64,000 nt of DNA from Bradyrhizobium diazoefficiens (GCF_018129965.1 NZ_JAFCKW010000007.1:186001-250000), one strand, 5' to 3'; positions 8,140 to 17,057 are shown, counted from the stretch's first letter. Translations and numbers: made by a program. The notes: a model not told the origin generated them from the letters alone.

Positions 8140-8856
8140 TCAGGCCGCGGCCAACGCTTCCACGCGCGCCGGATCGAGCAGGTTGATGCCACCATGAACG
8201 ATATCGATTGCCCCGTGACGTTCCAGCTTGGTGAAGGTGCGACTGACGGTCTCGATGGTCAGGCCCAGATAGTCGGCGATGTCCTGGCGGCTCATCGGAA
8301 GCGGAACCATGTCTGACACCCCCTTCTGAGAGACCAGGCGCTCTCGCCAGCAGAGTAAAAAGGCAGCAATCTTCTCGTCCGCCGAACGGCGACCGAGCAG
8401 GACCATGTGGTCCCGTGCCTGGCTCAACTCGCGAATGGCCAGCTCATTGATTCGCCTCAGCAGATGCGGCCGGTCCTCTATGAAGCGGCCGAAAGGCAAC
8501 TTCGCGAACTGGCACACGGTTACCGCGCCGATCGCATCGGCCGAAAAATTGTGGCGTCCGGAAATATTCATCCCCAGGAAATCGCCAGGTAACGCGAACC
8601 CAACGATCTGCCGCCGGCCGTCTGGCAGCAGCTTGTAGAGCCGCATGACGCCTTCGAGGAGATTGTAGAACGAAGTCGTGATGTCTTCCTCGGAGAACAC
8701 GGTCTCCCCCGAGCTGAATTGGACGCGGCGCCCCAGATGCTCGAACTCGCGGAGCTCGGCAGGGTCCAACGACGAACAAACCGCGAAATCACGGACAGCA
8801 CAATCGCTGCAGAAATGACCGTTCGGCTCGATCGTCACCCCGGAACCCTTCATCAC
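8140..8856 (-). CDS. FNR-type regulator with [4Fe-4S] cysteine set (FixK1/AadR/FnrN-like)
   Basis: A 238-residue Crp/Fnr-family activator. Cysteines at 16, 19, 27 and 115 fit the oxygen-labile Fe-S ligand pattern of FnrN/FixK1/AadR proteins (C-x2-C-x7-C plus one distant Cys). The recognition helix carries E202, S205 and R206 (E-x2-S-R), the code that reads TTGA half-sites in FNR. It is therefore the best local candidate to bind the eight TTGA-N6-TCAA boxes in this window. It is divergent from a cytochrome c gene, with one box between them that could also serve autoregulation. FixK1, AadR and FnrN cannot be told apart without a tree. Confidence 0.93.
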   Translation of the reverse strand: MMKGSGVTIEPNGHFCSDCAVRDFAVCSSLDPAELREFEHLGRRVQFSSGETVFSEEDITTSFYNLLEGVMRLYKLLPDGRRQIVGFALPGDFLGMNISGRHNFSADAIGAVTVCQFAKLPFGRFIEDRPHLLRRINELAIRELSQARDHMVLLGRRSADEKIAAFLLCWRERLVSQKGVSDMVPLPMSRQDIADYLGLTIETVSRTFTKLERHGAIDIVHGGINLLDPARVEALAAA

Positions 8857-8933
8857 CGCTCCAAGCGCCGGCTGCCCCCATCAGGCCAAGCCCATCGCGC
8901 GGGCTGCATTTTACTGCATTGCGCCAAAGCCCG

Positions 8934-8947
8934 TTGACCCAGATCAA
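8934..8947. promoter_or_regulatory. FNR/FixK box between the FNR-type regulator and cytochrome c
   Basis: TTGACCCAGATCAA fits TTGA-N6-TCAA. The centre is about 61 bp from the cytochrome ATG (9002) and 84 bp from the regulator start (8856). The spacing favours activation of the cytochrome gene, and it could also act on the regulator. Confidence 0.75.
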
Positions 8948-9001
8948 TCTTGACGGACTTCTGCGCCCTATTCTGCTTACAGCCTGAGGGGATCACCTTC
9001 C

Positions 9002-9319
9002 ATGTTGCCAAGCGCGTTCCGTCACGGCCTGATCGGCTTACTACTAATCACGCCTGCCTTGGCAGCTCCGACCCCAGAACAGCGCGGCAAGGCCTTCGCG
9101 CGAGCCAATTGCGCACGCTGCCACGCGATCGACCGTGTTTCGAAGAGCCCCCTGCCAATCGCACCGCCCCTGCGTACGCTGCACCTGCGTTATCCGATCG
9201 AGGCCCTCGAGGAGGCGCTGGCCGAAGGCATCAACACCGGCCACGCCGACATGCCGGCCTTCGAGCTCAGTCCGGACCAGATTCACGATCTGCTGTCCTA
9301 TCTGAAGACACTGGAATAG
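9002..9319 (+). CDS. Small periplasmic c-type cytochrome
   Basis: A 105-residue protein with a signal peptide (cleavage near residues 21-22) and one heme-binding motif CARCH at 37-41. M84 in the HADMPAF segment is the likely distal axial ligand. It is a class I cytochrome c and should carry electrons in the periplasm. The FixK-type box upstream suggests microoxic or anaerobic expression, perhaps for a high-affinity oxidase or denitrification. It converges on the MCE operon with a 6-bp gap. Confidence 0.9.
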   Translation: MLPSAFRHGLIGLLLITPALAAPTPEQRGKAFARANCARCHAIDRVSKSPLPIAPPLRTLHLRYPIEALEEALAEGINTGHADMPAFELSPDQIHDLLSYLKTLE

Positions 9320-9325
9320 CCGGCG

Positions 9326-10429
9326 TCATACCGCCTGCACCGTCCAGCCGATCAGCTCCTTGGCGATGCGGGCAAAGGCCGCGTCGAACGCAGCGATTGC
9401 CGCAGCCGGCTCGACCTTGTCCAGCTTCTCGCTGGCCTCGATGAGCCGCGAAGTGACGAGCTTGCCGTTCTTGTCGACGATGCGGGCCGTGAGCCCAATC
9501 TCGACCCTTGGATCACCGTCGGTGGCAATCCGGAAGCGCCTGATGTCGATCAAGAGCTGGAAGTCGGCTTGCCCGAGATCGCTCGTCCGCAAGGGAGCGT
9601 GGGCGATGTCATAATTCTCAAAACTGTCGATCAGCCGGGCCTGCAGGAGCTTGGGAATGCTGTCGGCCCATAGGAACTCTGCAAAGCCGGGATTGTCGCC
9701 AACCGGCGAGAACAGCATGCGCTGGGTCTGGAGCATCGCGACCGCGGTCGGCTCGGGAATGGCCAGCGACGCCGAGAGCGTCTTGCCGGCCGGCCCGAGA
9801 TTCTGTGGCGTGCGCAGATCATAGGTGATCTTCTGCGCCGGCGCCCCGCCGCCGGTCATCTTCTCGAGGCCGGCGAGAATGCCGTCGACCTTACCGGTGT
9901 TCCGTGCGAGCCCGTCGGAGAACGTCTTGAAATTGGCAATGGTATCCTTCAGCGGGCCGGAATTGTCCTGGAGAACGGAGTCCACGCGCCGCAGCGCGTC
10001 TCGCGCGGCCTGCGTCATGCTCTGGCCTGCGCCGGGCTCGGCGATCAAGACCGGCAACTCACCGGATTTGGCGACGATCGTGCCGCCCTCCAGAGTCACT
10101 ACCGGCACGCCTGTCAGCCCCTGGAAATCGAGCCCGACCTTGGTGTCGGCGCGGACCGGCGTCGTCGTAGCAACCGAGACCGTCGCATTGACGAAGCGCG
10201 GGTTGTCCGGAGAAAGTCCAAGCTGAGTCACCTCACCCACGCGGATGCCGTTGAACAGCACGCCGGCGCCGACCAGAAGCCCCGGCACCGGCCCCTGGAA
10301 TTGCACGTGGTAATTGGTACGTGGCCCGATGCCGCCGGTATTGTTGAGCCAATAGACGAAGCCGAACACCGCGAGGATCGCAGCCAGCACGAAGGTGCCG
10401 ATCAGCACATAGGGAGCGCGGGTTTCCAT
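9326..10429 (-). CDS. MCE/MlaD-family lipid-binding protein with C-terminal transport-auxiliary domain
   Basis: A 367-residue protein with an N-terminal membrane anchor (about 8-28) and an MCE domain (about 39-117, GVLFNGIRVGEV motif). A helical linker follows, then a C-terminal region (about 205-360) resembling the ABC-type transport auxiliary lipoprotein domain found as a separate protein in other MCE systems. It would hold phospholipid in the periplasm and pass it to or from the MlaE/MlaF transporter. The fusion could replace the separate lipoprotein partner. It is last in a three-gene operon, 3 bp after the ATPase gene. Confidence 0.85.
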   Translation of the reverse strand: METRAPYVLIGTFVLAAILAVFGFVYWLNNTGGIGPRTNYHVQFQGPVPGLLVGAGVLFNGIRVGEVTQLGLSPDNPRFVNATVSVATTTPVRADTKVGLDFQGLTGVPVVTLEGGTIVAKSGELPVLIAEPGAGQSMTQAARDALRRVDSVLQDNSGPLKDTIANFKTFSDGLARNTGKVDGILAGLEKMTGGGAPAQKITYDLRTPQNLGPAGKTLSASLAIPEPTAVAMLQTQRMLFSPVGDNPGFAEFLWADSIPKLLQARLIDSFENYDIAHAPLRTSDLGQADFQLLIDIRRFRIATDGDPRVEIGLTARIVDKNGKLVTSRLIEASEKLDKVEPAAAIAAFDAAFARIAKELIGWTVQAV

Positions 10430-10432
10430 GTC

Positions 10433-11206
10433 TTATCTCATCTCGTGTTGCAGCATTTGCGAGCGCTTGCCGTGGAAATAAGCGCGTACCCAGGGATGCT
10501 CGGATTGCAGAAGTTCGTGCATAGGGCCGATCGCGACGATCTTGCCGTCAGCGAGTGCTGCGACGCGGTCGCAGACCGTGGTCAGGCTCGCAAGGTCATG
10601 GGTCACCATGAACACGGTCAGGCCCAAGGTCTTTTGCAGCGTGCTGATCAGCTCGTCGAAATCGCCGGCGGCGATGGGATCCAGGCCGGAGGTCGGCTCG
10701 TCCAGGAACAGGATCGGCGGATCGAGCGCGAGCGCACGCGCCAGCGCCACGCGCTTGGTCATGCCGCCGGATAGCTCTGACGGATATTTGTCGCCGTCCT
10801 CCGGTAGCAGGCCGACCATCTCGAGCTTGGCAATCGCGATCTCGTCCATCAGCTCCTGCGACAGCACCAGATTTTCGCGCAGAGGAAACTGGACGTTCTG
10901 GCGGACCGTTAGCGAGGAGAAGAGCGCGCCCTGCTGGAAAAGAATGCCCCATGTCAAGGCCGCGCCTTGCCTGCGGCCGCCGATGGCCTGTCCCATGACT
11001 TCGATCGTTCCCTCTCTGCGCGGGATGAGGCCGATGATGGTTCGCATCAGCACCGACTTGCCGCCGCCGGAGGCCCCGACCAGCCCGAGGATCTCGCCTT
11101 TACGGACATCGAGCGACAGATGATCGAGCACGGTCTGGCGACCGAAGCCAACGACGAGGTCGCGGACACGGATCGCGAACTCCTTTTGCGGTTCGGACAT
11201 GGTCAC
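10433..11206 (-). CDS. MCE-system ABC transporter ATP-binding protein (MlaF-like)
   Basis: A 257-residue ABC ATPase. Walker A is GASGGGKS at 44-51, the signature is LSGGM, and Walker B is ILFLDEPTSGLD. The MTKRVALARALALDPPI segment is typical of MlaF/Ttg2A proteins. It powers lipid movement through the MlaE-like permease, whose gene overlaps its start by 4 bp. Confidence 0.93.
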   Translation of the reverse strand: MTMSEPQKEFAIRVRDLVVGFGRQTVLDHLSLDVRKGEILGLVGASGGGKSVLMRTIIGLIPRREGTIEVMGQAIGGRRQGAALTWGILFQQGALFSSLTVRQNVQFPLRENLVLSQELMDEIAIAKLEMVGLLPEDGDKYPSELSGGMTKRVALARALALDPPILFLDEPTSGLDPIAAGDFDELISTLQKTLGLTVFMVTHDLASLTTVCDRVAALADGKIVAIGPMHELLQSEHPWVRAYFHGKRSQMLQHEMR

Positions 11207-12348
11207 ATCCCGATCGAGGCGAAGAAGATCGCGAATAGTCCGTCGAGGACAATCACCAGGAAGATCGATTTCACCACCGACGTGGTGGTCTGCCGTCCGA
11301 GCGACTCCGCACTACCTTTCACGCGAAGCCCCTCGCTACAGGCAACAATTCCGATCACCAGCGCCATGAACGGCGCCTTCAGGATCCCCACCTCGAAATG
11401 GGTGACGGAGATCGCATCGTGCAGCCGCGCAATGTAGATTGCGGGCCCCATGCCGCCGTAAAATTGCGCGACCAGACCGCCGCCATAGAGTGCGGCAATC
11501 GAGCCGATGAAGGCCAGAATCGGCAACGCGATCACCAGGGCTGCTACGCGCGGCAGAATAAGGACGTGGACGGGATCGAGGCCCATGGTCGAAAGCGCGT
11601 CGATCTCCTCGCGCATCTTCATGGAGCCGAGCTCGGCGGTGTAGGCACTCCCCGAACGTCCCGCGACCATGATGGCGACGATCAGAACGCCAAGCTCGCG
11701 CAGCACGAGAATGCCGACCATGTCGACCGTATAAGACTCGGCACCGAACCTGCGGAAATGGAAGAACCCCTGCTGGGCAATGATGGCACCGATCAGGAAG
11801 GTGATCAGCGCGACAATGGGGATCGCCTGCCAGCCGATGCGGTAGAGCTGATAGACCATCGATGTCAGCCGCATCGATCGCGGGTGACGCAACACGCCGA
11901 TCACGGCCATGGACAATGCGCCGAGCAGTTGAAGAAAGATCGTGATGTCTTCGCGTGCACCGACCGTGGCCTTGCCGAGATCGGAGAGCCTGAGCAAAAT
12001 CGGATTGGGTGCGGCAGCCAGCGCCGGCGTGTGGCGATTGACCCCACGCACCTCGTCCAGCAGACCGCTGAAATGATCGGCAACTCCGACGAATTCCGCC
12101 GAACGGCCGGAAGACGAAGCCCTGCGCGACAGCTTCTCCAGGACCCAGGCGCCAAGCGTATCGAGGGCGCTGACGCCTGACATATCGAGCGTCACGGCTC
12201 GGAATCGACCCACATCCGCCCCGACCGAGCGCGACAATGTTTCGAGCACCGACACATTGGCGGCGGTCCACGGCCCTTCCGGGCGCAATTTCAGCACGTC
12301 ACCGGACGGTGTTGCTTGCAACAGAGGTTCGGAGTTCAAGCTTTCCAC
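11203..12348 (-). CDS. MlaE-family permease with N-terminal STAS-like domain
   Basis: A 381-residue protein. Residues 1-110 resemble a STAS domain (VTLDMSGVSALDTLGAWVLE), and the rest is a MlaE permease with the hallmark ELGSMKMREEIDALSTMGLDP (MlaE signature). In enteric systems the STAS part is a separate protein, MlaB; the fused form is common in alphaproteobacteria. It forms the inner-membrane part of a lipid transporter and is the first gene of its operon. A TTGA-N6-TCAA box is centred about 67 bp before its GTG start. Confidence 0.92.
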   Translation of the reverse strand: MESLNSEPLLQATPSGDVLKLRPEGPWTAANVSVLETLSRSVGADVGRFRAVTLDMSGVSALDTLGAWVLEKLSRRASSSGRSAEFVGVADHFSGLLDEVRGVNRHTPALAAAPNPILLRLSDLGKATVGAREDITIFLQLLGALSMAVIGVLRHPRSMRLTSMVYQLYRIGWQAIPIVALITFLIGAIIAQQGFFHFRRFGAESYTVDMVGILVLRELGVLIVAIMVAGRSGSAYTAELGSMKMREEIDALSTMGLDPVHVLILPRVAALVIALPILAFIGSIAALYGGGLVAQFYGGMGPAIYIARLHDAISVTHFEVGILKAPFMALVIGIVACSEGLRVKGSAESLGRQTTTSVVKSIFLVIVLDGLFAIFFASIGM

Positions 12349-12408
12349 CTTTTCGGGATCATCCGTCCCATTCAGACGGCACTTCTAGGCCAGCATGTGG
12401 CGACCGGC

Positions 12409-12422
12409 TTGACCTGTCTCAA
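12409..12422. promoter_or_regulatory. FNR/FixK-type box for the MCE operon
   Basis: TTGACCTGTCTCAA fits TTGA-N6-TCAA. The centre is about 67 bp from the permease start at 12348. It is the left member of a pair in this divergent promoter region. Confidence 0.6.
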
Positions 12423-12442
12423 GGCCACGCCCGCGCCACGTC

Positions 12443-12456
12443 TTGACACAAATCAA
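12443..12456. promoter_or_regulatory. FNR/FixK box for the DUF883/holin-like pair
   Basis: TTGACACAAATCAA fits TTGA-N6-TCAA, with an ATCAA right half. The centre is about 63 bp from ATG 12513. It is the right member of the pair. Confidence 0.75.
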
Positions 12457-12512
12457 GCGTGGCTGCGGCTGCGGGCCCTAGGCTCGTCGCCAATAACGGA
12501 GGCAACACATTC

Positions 12513-12788
12513 ATGTTCGACAGCGAAAGGATGAGCGAAGAATTGCGAACCCTCAAGGTGGATGTCACGCGCCTGCTGAGCACCGCTGGCGAGGAGATGT
12601 TCGACAGCTCGAAAGACAGGGCCGAGGCGCTAGCCGAGCAGATCAAGATCGCGCTGGCCGAGCTCGGCGAGACCGTCAGCGACGAGCAGGCGCAGCTTCA
12701 GGGCATCATGGCGGAGCGCCCGATCACGTCGCTCGCCTCGGCCTTTGCCCTCGGCGTGGTCGTCGGCTTCATGCTGAGGAGACATTAG
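12513..12788 (+). CDS. DUF883 (ElaB/YqjD-like) membrane-anchored protein
   Basis: A 91-residue protein with an amphipathic helical N-terminal two thirds and a C-terminal glycine-rich hydrophobic segment ending in RRH (SLASAFALGVVVGFMLRRH). That is the YqjD/ElaB pattern, a family reported to anchor to the inner membrane in stationary phase. ATG 12513 follows a GGAGG ribosome site; an earlier in-frame start at 12459 would place the regulatory box next to the start. The next gene begins immediately after its stop codon. Confidence 0.8.
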   Translation: MFDSERMSEELRTLKVDVTRLLSTAGEEMFDSSKDRAEALAEQIKIALAELGETVSDEQAQLQGIMAERPITSLASAFALGVVVGFMLRRH

Positions 12789-13277
12789 GTGAATACGGAG
12801 AATGTCGTCAAACATCTGCGCGCGCTGTGGCGTACCGATCGAATCATTGCGGACATCAGGCTGCGCCATCTGCTCGTCGGCTTTGGTCTGCGTGCCTTTG
12901 CAGCCCTGATCGCAGCATTCGGCCTTCTGATGCTGGAGCTGTCGGCCTATTTCGCACTGGTCCAGATCTGGAGCGCCATCGCAGCGGCTGCGATCCTGGG
13001 CGCCGTCAATTTTACCATCGCGGGGATTCTCTTCATCTTCGCCGGTCGTCCTCCGTCCGGCCGCGACATCGAGCTTGCCAATGAAATTCATGGCGCCTCC
13101 ATCGAGGCCCTGCAACTCGAAGCGCGCGCGCTGCAGGCTCAAGTTTCAGGCGCAGTCCACCATCCGCTCAGCACGATCGTGCCAGTGCTGCTGCCACTGA
13201 TCGCGATCATCATCAAGAGCCTGCGGAACCCGGCCAAGGACCCCGCCGCGGCGACACCACGCGAAGCGAGCTCGTAG
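12789..13277 (+). CDS. Holin-superfamily/YqjE-like membrane protein
   Basis: A 162-residue protein with two adjacent hydrophobic helices (about 28-55 and 62-85) and a third near 135-152. It resembles the phage-holin-family (YqjE-like) proteins often found beside YqjD/DUF883 genes. The GTG start abuts the upstream TAG, so the two are co-translated. Despite the name there is no phage context here; an envelope stress role is more likely. Confidence 0.75.
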   Translation: MNTENVVKHLRALWRTDRIIADIRLRHLLVGFGLRAFAALIAAFGLLMLELSAYFALVQIWSAIAAAAILGAVNFTIAGILFIFAGRPPSGRDIELANEIHGASIEALQLEARALQAQVSGAVHHPLSTIVPVLLPLIAIIIKSLRNPAKDPAAATPREASS

Positions 13278-13284
13278 TCGGAGC

Positions 13285-15978
13285 TCAGAGCTTGAGCCTC
13301 ACATCGCAGATGTCAGGCTCGGCCGGATCCGGCTTTACGTCGAATCCGAGCTGCCGGCACATCTCGAGCATGACGGTGTTCTCCTTGAGAACGTCACCGG
13401 AGATGCCTTTCAGGCCCTCGGATCGTGCGTAGTCGATGATCAACTGCATTAATGCCCATCCGAGCCCCCTGCCCTTGAGGTCCGACCGCAGCAGGATCGC
13501 GTATTCGCCGCTCTCGTAGATCGAGTCGGAATGGAGCCGAACCACGCCGACCATTTCGCCGGTGGCCTCGTCAAAGGCAATGAAGGCCATCGCGCGCGCG
13601 TAGTCGAGCTGGGTCAGGCGCGCGATGAACTCGTGGGTAAACTCCTTCATCGGCGCAAAGAAGCGCAGGCGGAGGTCGTGCGGCGTGACGTGATGCAGGA
13701 ACGCGTGAATGGTCGGTTCGTCCTCGGGGCGCAGTGGCCGCACCAGGATGCGCCAGTCGTCCTTGAGCTTCAGACGGCGCTCCCATTGCGACGGATAGGC
13801 CCGAACGGCGAAATTGGCCGGGCCGGAGCCTGCAAATTTCCGCTGCATCGGCCCGACCGCAACGCGGGCGTCGACAGCCGTCACCCCGGTTTCGTCCGCC
13901 AGCAGCGGGTTGATGTCGAATTCGCGGATTTCGGGAATGTCGGCCGCCATCTGCGCGAGCTTGACCAGCACCATGGCGACTGCGTCCTGCTTGACAGCGG
14001 GAACGTCCCGGTAAGCCTTCAGCAGCCGTGACACGCGCGTGCGGTCGATGAGGTCGCGGGCGAGCTGCAGATCGAGCGGCGGCAGCGCGAGGGCCTTGTC
14101 ATTGATGATCTCCACCGCCGTGCCGCCCCGGCCGAAAACAACGACGGTACCGAAGGTCGGATCGTCGGCAAGACCCACGATTAGCTCGCGCGCTTTCGCC
14201 TTGACGACCATCGCCTGCACGAGGACGCCATCAATGCGGGCTTGGGGGCGCAGTTTCCTCGTCCGTGCGAGAATGTCGGAGGCTGCAGCTCGCACCGCGT
14301 CCGGCGTGGTCAGATTGAGCACCACACCGCCGACATCGGATTTGTGCACGATGTCGCGCGACATGATCTTCAGCACGACGGTGGCGCCCTGTGCGAACAT
14401 CTCGTTCGCGTAGGCCACCGCCTGCTCGACATCCGCCGCCGCGTAAGTCGGTACCATGGCGATGTCGTAAGCTTCGAGCAGTTGCTTGATTTCGACAGGC
14501 TCGAGCCATTTGCGCCCATCGGCGATGGCAGCCGAGATGATCTGCCGGGCAACCTTGGCATCCGGCAAGAACGTATCGGGCATCGCCGGTGGAACCTGGC
14601 TGAGTTCCTCCACGACTTCCCGATGCCTCACGAGATACATGAAACCGCGCACCGCGTCGTCTTCGGTCGGGTAGTTCGGAATGCCGGCGCTGGACAGCGC
14701 CGTCATGATCTCCTGATCAGCTCCAATCCAGGCGGCGAGAACAGGCTTCGCCCATCGGCGCTGCTTCTCGCGATACTTGGCAACTCGCTCCGTCAGGGTC
14801 GTTGCGATGTCGGCAGCTGAGGCGATCGCAGTCTGCACATTGAGGACGAGAATCGCGTCATTGTCGGGATCGGCGAGCAGCACCTCGAACGCCGCTGCGT
14901 ATCGCGATGCGTCCGCGTCGCCCACGATGTCGACGGGATTTGCGCCGGACCAGGTCGGAGGTAGCGCAGCATCGAGACTCTTGCGCGCCTCCGCCGAAAT
15001 GGACGCCGGAATTCCGCCAAGCTCGACCAGCCGATCGACAGCCAGAACGCCGATACCGCCGCCGTTGGTCAGGATCGCGAGACGCTTTCCGGCCGGTGAT
15101 TCGACCCGGCCGAGCGTCTCTGCGCAATCGAACAATTCACGCAGATCCGACACCCTGAGAACACCGGCGCGACGGAACGCCGCGTCATAGACGGCGTCGG
15201 CGCCCGCGAGTGCACCGGTATGAGTCGCTGCGGCCTGTGCGCCCTGCGCCATGCGGCCGGATTTTACCACGACGACAGGCTTGACGCGGGCCGCTGCGCG
15301 GGCTGCCGACATGAACTTGCGCGCGTCCTTGATGGCCTCGACGTAGAGCAGAATTGCGCGGGTCTTTTGATCCATCGCGAAATAATCGAGCAGGTCGGCA
15401 ATATCGACATCGATCTGATCGCCGATCGAGACGATGCCAGAGAAGCCGACGCCGCGCTGTGCAGCCCAATCGACCATGCCGGCGGCGATCGCGCCGGACT
15501 GCGAGATCAACGCGAGATTTCCAGCGCCAGGCATATGCGCAGCAAAACTCGCATTCAGGTTCACTCCGGGCATCATCATGCCGAGGCAATTTGGACCGAT
15601 CACCCGCATGCCGTATTTTCGTGCCGCGGCGATAACGGCCTCCTGCAGCGACCCGGCGCCGTGACCAAGCCCCGCCGAGACGATCAATGCACCCGCCGAG
15701 CCAAGACGGCCAGCCTGGTCGATGACGTCGGGAACCTCTTGCGCGGGTGCCGTGATGACAACGAGTTCGGGCACGAAGTCCAGCCTGTCGAGGCTCCTGA
15801 ACGCGGCAATGCCGCCGATCTCCGCGTGACGCGGGTTGACGAGGCCGAATTGTCCGTTGAATTCGGCCTTGCGGATGTTCTCCAGCACGGCGCGGCCCAC
15901 GGAGGTCGGACGGGCGCTCGCCCCGACGAGCGCGACCGAACGTGGCGACAGGAGATTCTTCAGGCGATAGGTGGACAT
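13285..15978 (-). CDS. Acyl-CoA synthetase (NDP-forming)/GNAT acetyltransferase fusion (PatZ/Pat-like)
   Basis: An 897-residue protein. The order is a CoA-binding domain (from about residue 6, SPRSVALVGAS), a succinyl-CoA-ligase-like domain, an ATP-grasp domain (about 480-700) and a C-terminal GNAT domain (from about 735). The GNAT part has the GRGLG acetyl-CoA loop. The synthetase part has a THTGALAG segment near residue 253, where active NDP-forming synthetases carry the phosphorylated histidine. Related proteins (PatZ, Pat) acetylate and inactivate acyl-CoA synthetases. Keeping the His may mean it also makes acetyl-CoA. It follows a universal stress protein gene on the same strand, probably under the same FixK-type box. 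Confidence 0.92.
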   Translation of the reverse strand: MSTYRLKNLLSPRSVALVGASARPTSVGRAVLENIRKAEFNGQFGLVNPRHAEIGGIAAFRSLDRLDFVPELVVITAPAQEVPDVIDQAGRLGSAGALIVSAGLGHGAGSLQEAVIAAARKYGMRVIGPNCLGMMMPGVNLNASFAAHMPGAGNLALISQSGAIAAGMVDWAAQRGVGFSGIVSIGDQIDVDIADLLDYFAMDQKTRAILLYVEAIKDARKFMSAARAAARVKPVVVVKSGRMAQGAQAAATHTGALAGADAVYDAAFRRAGVLRVSDLRELFDCAETLGRVESPAGKRLAILTNGGGIGVLAVDRLVELGGIPASISAEARKSLDAALPPTWSGANPVDIVGDADASRYAAAFEVLLADPDNDAILVLNVQTAIASAADIATTLTERVAKYREKQRRWAKPVLAAWIGADQEIMTALSSAGIPNYPTEDDAVRGFMYLVRHREVVEELSQVPPAMPDTFLPDAKVARQIISAAIADGRKWLEPVEIKQLLEAYDIAMVPTYAAADVEQAVAYANEMFAQGATVVLKIMSRDIVHKSDVGGVVLNLTTPDAVRAAASDILARTRKLRPQARIDGVLVQAMVVKAKARELIVGLADDPTFGTVVVFGRGGTAVEIINDKALALPPLDLQLARDLIDRTRVSRLLKAYRDVPAVKQDAVAMVLVKLAQMAADIPEIREFDINPLLADETGVTAVDARVAVGPMQRKFAGSGPANFAVRAYPSQWERRLKLKDDWRILVRPLRPEDEPTIHAFLHHVTPHDLRLRFFAPMKEFTHEFIARLTQLDYARAMAFIAFDEATGEMVGVVRLHSDSIYESGEYAILLRSDLKGRGLGWALMQLIIDYARSEGLKGISGDVLKENTVMLEMCRQLGFDVKPDPAEPDICDVRLKL

Positions 15979-16047
15979 GAAAGCAAATACGCCCCTTGGG
16001 GGCGGGTTCCGATAATTGAGGGTCAGGCCGGATGGCGGGGGACGTGC

Positions 16048-16884
16048 CTAGTGGGAGATCATAACCCAGCACGGTGGCTGGCCAATGACAGTCTTTGTCA
16101 CACCACCCCAGACGATCTCGTTCAGGCGCGAATGATGGTAGGCTCCCATGACGAGGGCATCGATGGCATGGGAATTCGCCCAGCTTCCGAGCACCTTACC
16201 AATCGAGCTGCCACCGCCTTTGAGCGTTTCAAACGAGGCGTGGATCCCGTGTTCGCCCAGATGGTCGACGAGCGACCTGCCCGATCGCATGATCGCATCG
16301 GTCGGCTCCTCGGCAACCGTAATGACCCAAACAGCTGCCGCAGCCTGAAGAATGGGCAGGGCATCGCCGACCGCACGGGCGGCACGGGCGGAGTGATCCC
16401 AGGCGATCATCACATTCTCGAACTCGGGGCGTAACGCATCGACATGTTCTTCAGGACAGAGCAGGAGCGGCCGCCCGGATTCGAACATGAGCGTTTCGAC
16501 GATATGCTCCGTTCGGCTGTCATGCGGCTTCACGGGAACCAGCGTGAGATCGCTGAAGCGCGCATGCTCGGCCAAGACCGACGCGATTTGGTCCGCCGGG
16601 AATTTGCCAGACCTGCTTTGGGCACGAACGCTTGCGCAGGTAGCCGCATGAGTGAATGCGTTCAGAAGTTCTTGCATGTCGCCCGACTCGCGCGTGCCCG
16701 CCTCGGCGGATTCCGGATCGACCTGGAATGCCACCTGCGGACGCACGAATACCTCGTCTTCGAGCGCGAGCGCCGTGATCCTGGCGCCGAGATCGGCGGC
16801 CACGGCCACGCATTTCTCAATCGCAGCGAGCGACTGTCCGCGCGGCTGTCCGACAAGCGGCAGAAACAGGTCCTTGATGGGCAT
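16048..16884 (-). CDS. Tandem universal stress protein (UspA family)
   Basis: A 278-residue protein with two UspA-like halves. The N-terminal half starts MPIKDLFLPLVGQ, and the second half starts near residue 150 (PEFENVMIAWDHSARAARAV) and ends with a DALVMGAYHHSRLNEIVWG segment. Such proteins are typical members of hypoxia and dormancy regulons. A TTGA-N6-TCAA box is centred about 54 bp upstream of its start. It is followed 69 bp later by the synthetase/acetyltransferase gene. Confidence 0.9.
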   Translation of the reverse strand: MPIKDLFLPLVGQPRGQSLAAIEKCVAVAADLGARITALALEDEVFVRPQVAFQVDPESAEAGTRESGDMQELLNAFTHAATCASVRAQSRSGKFPADQIASVLAEHARFSDLTLVPVKPHDSRTEHIVETLMFESGRPLLLCPEEHVDALRPEFENVMIAWDHSARAARAVGDALPILQAAAAVWVITVAEEPTDAIMRSGRSLVDHLGEHGIHASFETLKGGGSSIGKVLGSWANSHAIDALVMGAYHHSRLNEIVWGGVTKTVIGQPPCWVMISH

Positions 16885-16931
16885 CGGTCTTCTCCTCGCC
16901 GATCAGGATAAGAGGGCTCTCCTCGGAACGC

Positions 16932-16945
16932 TTGATCCTCCTCAA
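16932..16945. promoter_or_regulatory. FNR/FixK-type box for the stress protein operon
   Basis: TTGATCCTCCTCAA fits TTGA-N6-TCAA and is centred about 54 bp before 16884. It is the left member of a pair. Confidence 0.65.
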
Positions 16946-16981
16946 GCCTTCGCAACTCCGTGGAACTAACCGCACGGCGCG

Positions 16982-16995
16982 TTGAGCGAGGTCAA
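16982..16995. promoter_or_regulatory. FNR/FixK-type box for the alcohol dehydrogenase operon
   Basis: TTGAGCGAGGTCAA fits TTGA-N6-TCAA and is centred about 69 bp before ATG 17058. It is the right member of the pair in this divergent promoter region. Confidence 0.65.
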
Positions 16996-17057
16996 GGACT
17001 GGCCGCTCGACCGTTCTAGGGATAATCCGGTCGGATCGCTTCGTCCGGGAGAGGCCT

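Noticed and set aside
12789..13277. Treating the holin-family protein as phage derived
   Set aside because: It is coupled to a DUF883 gene under a low-oxygen box with no phage genes around, matching the chromosomal YqjD/YqjE arrangement.
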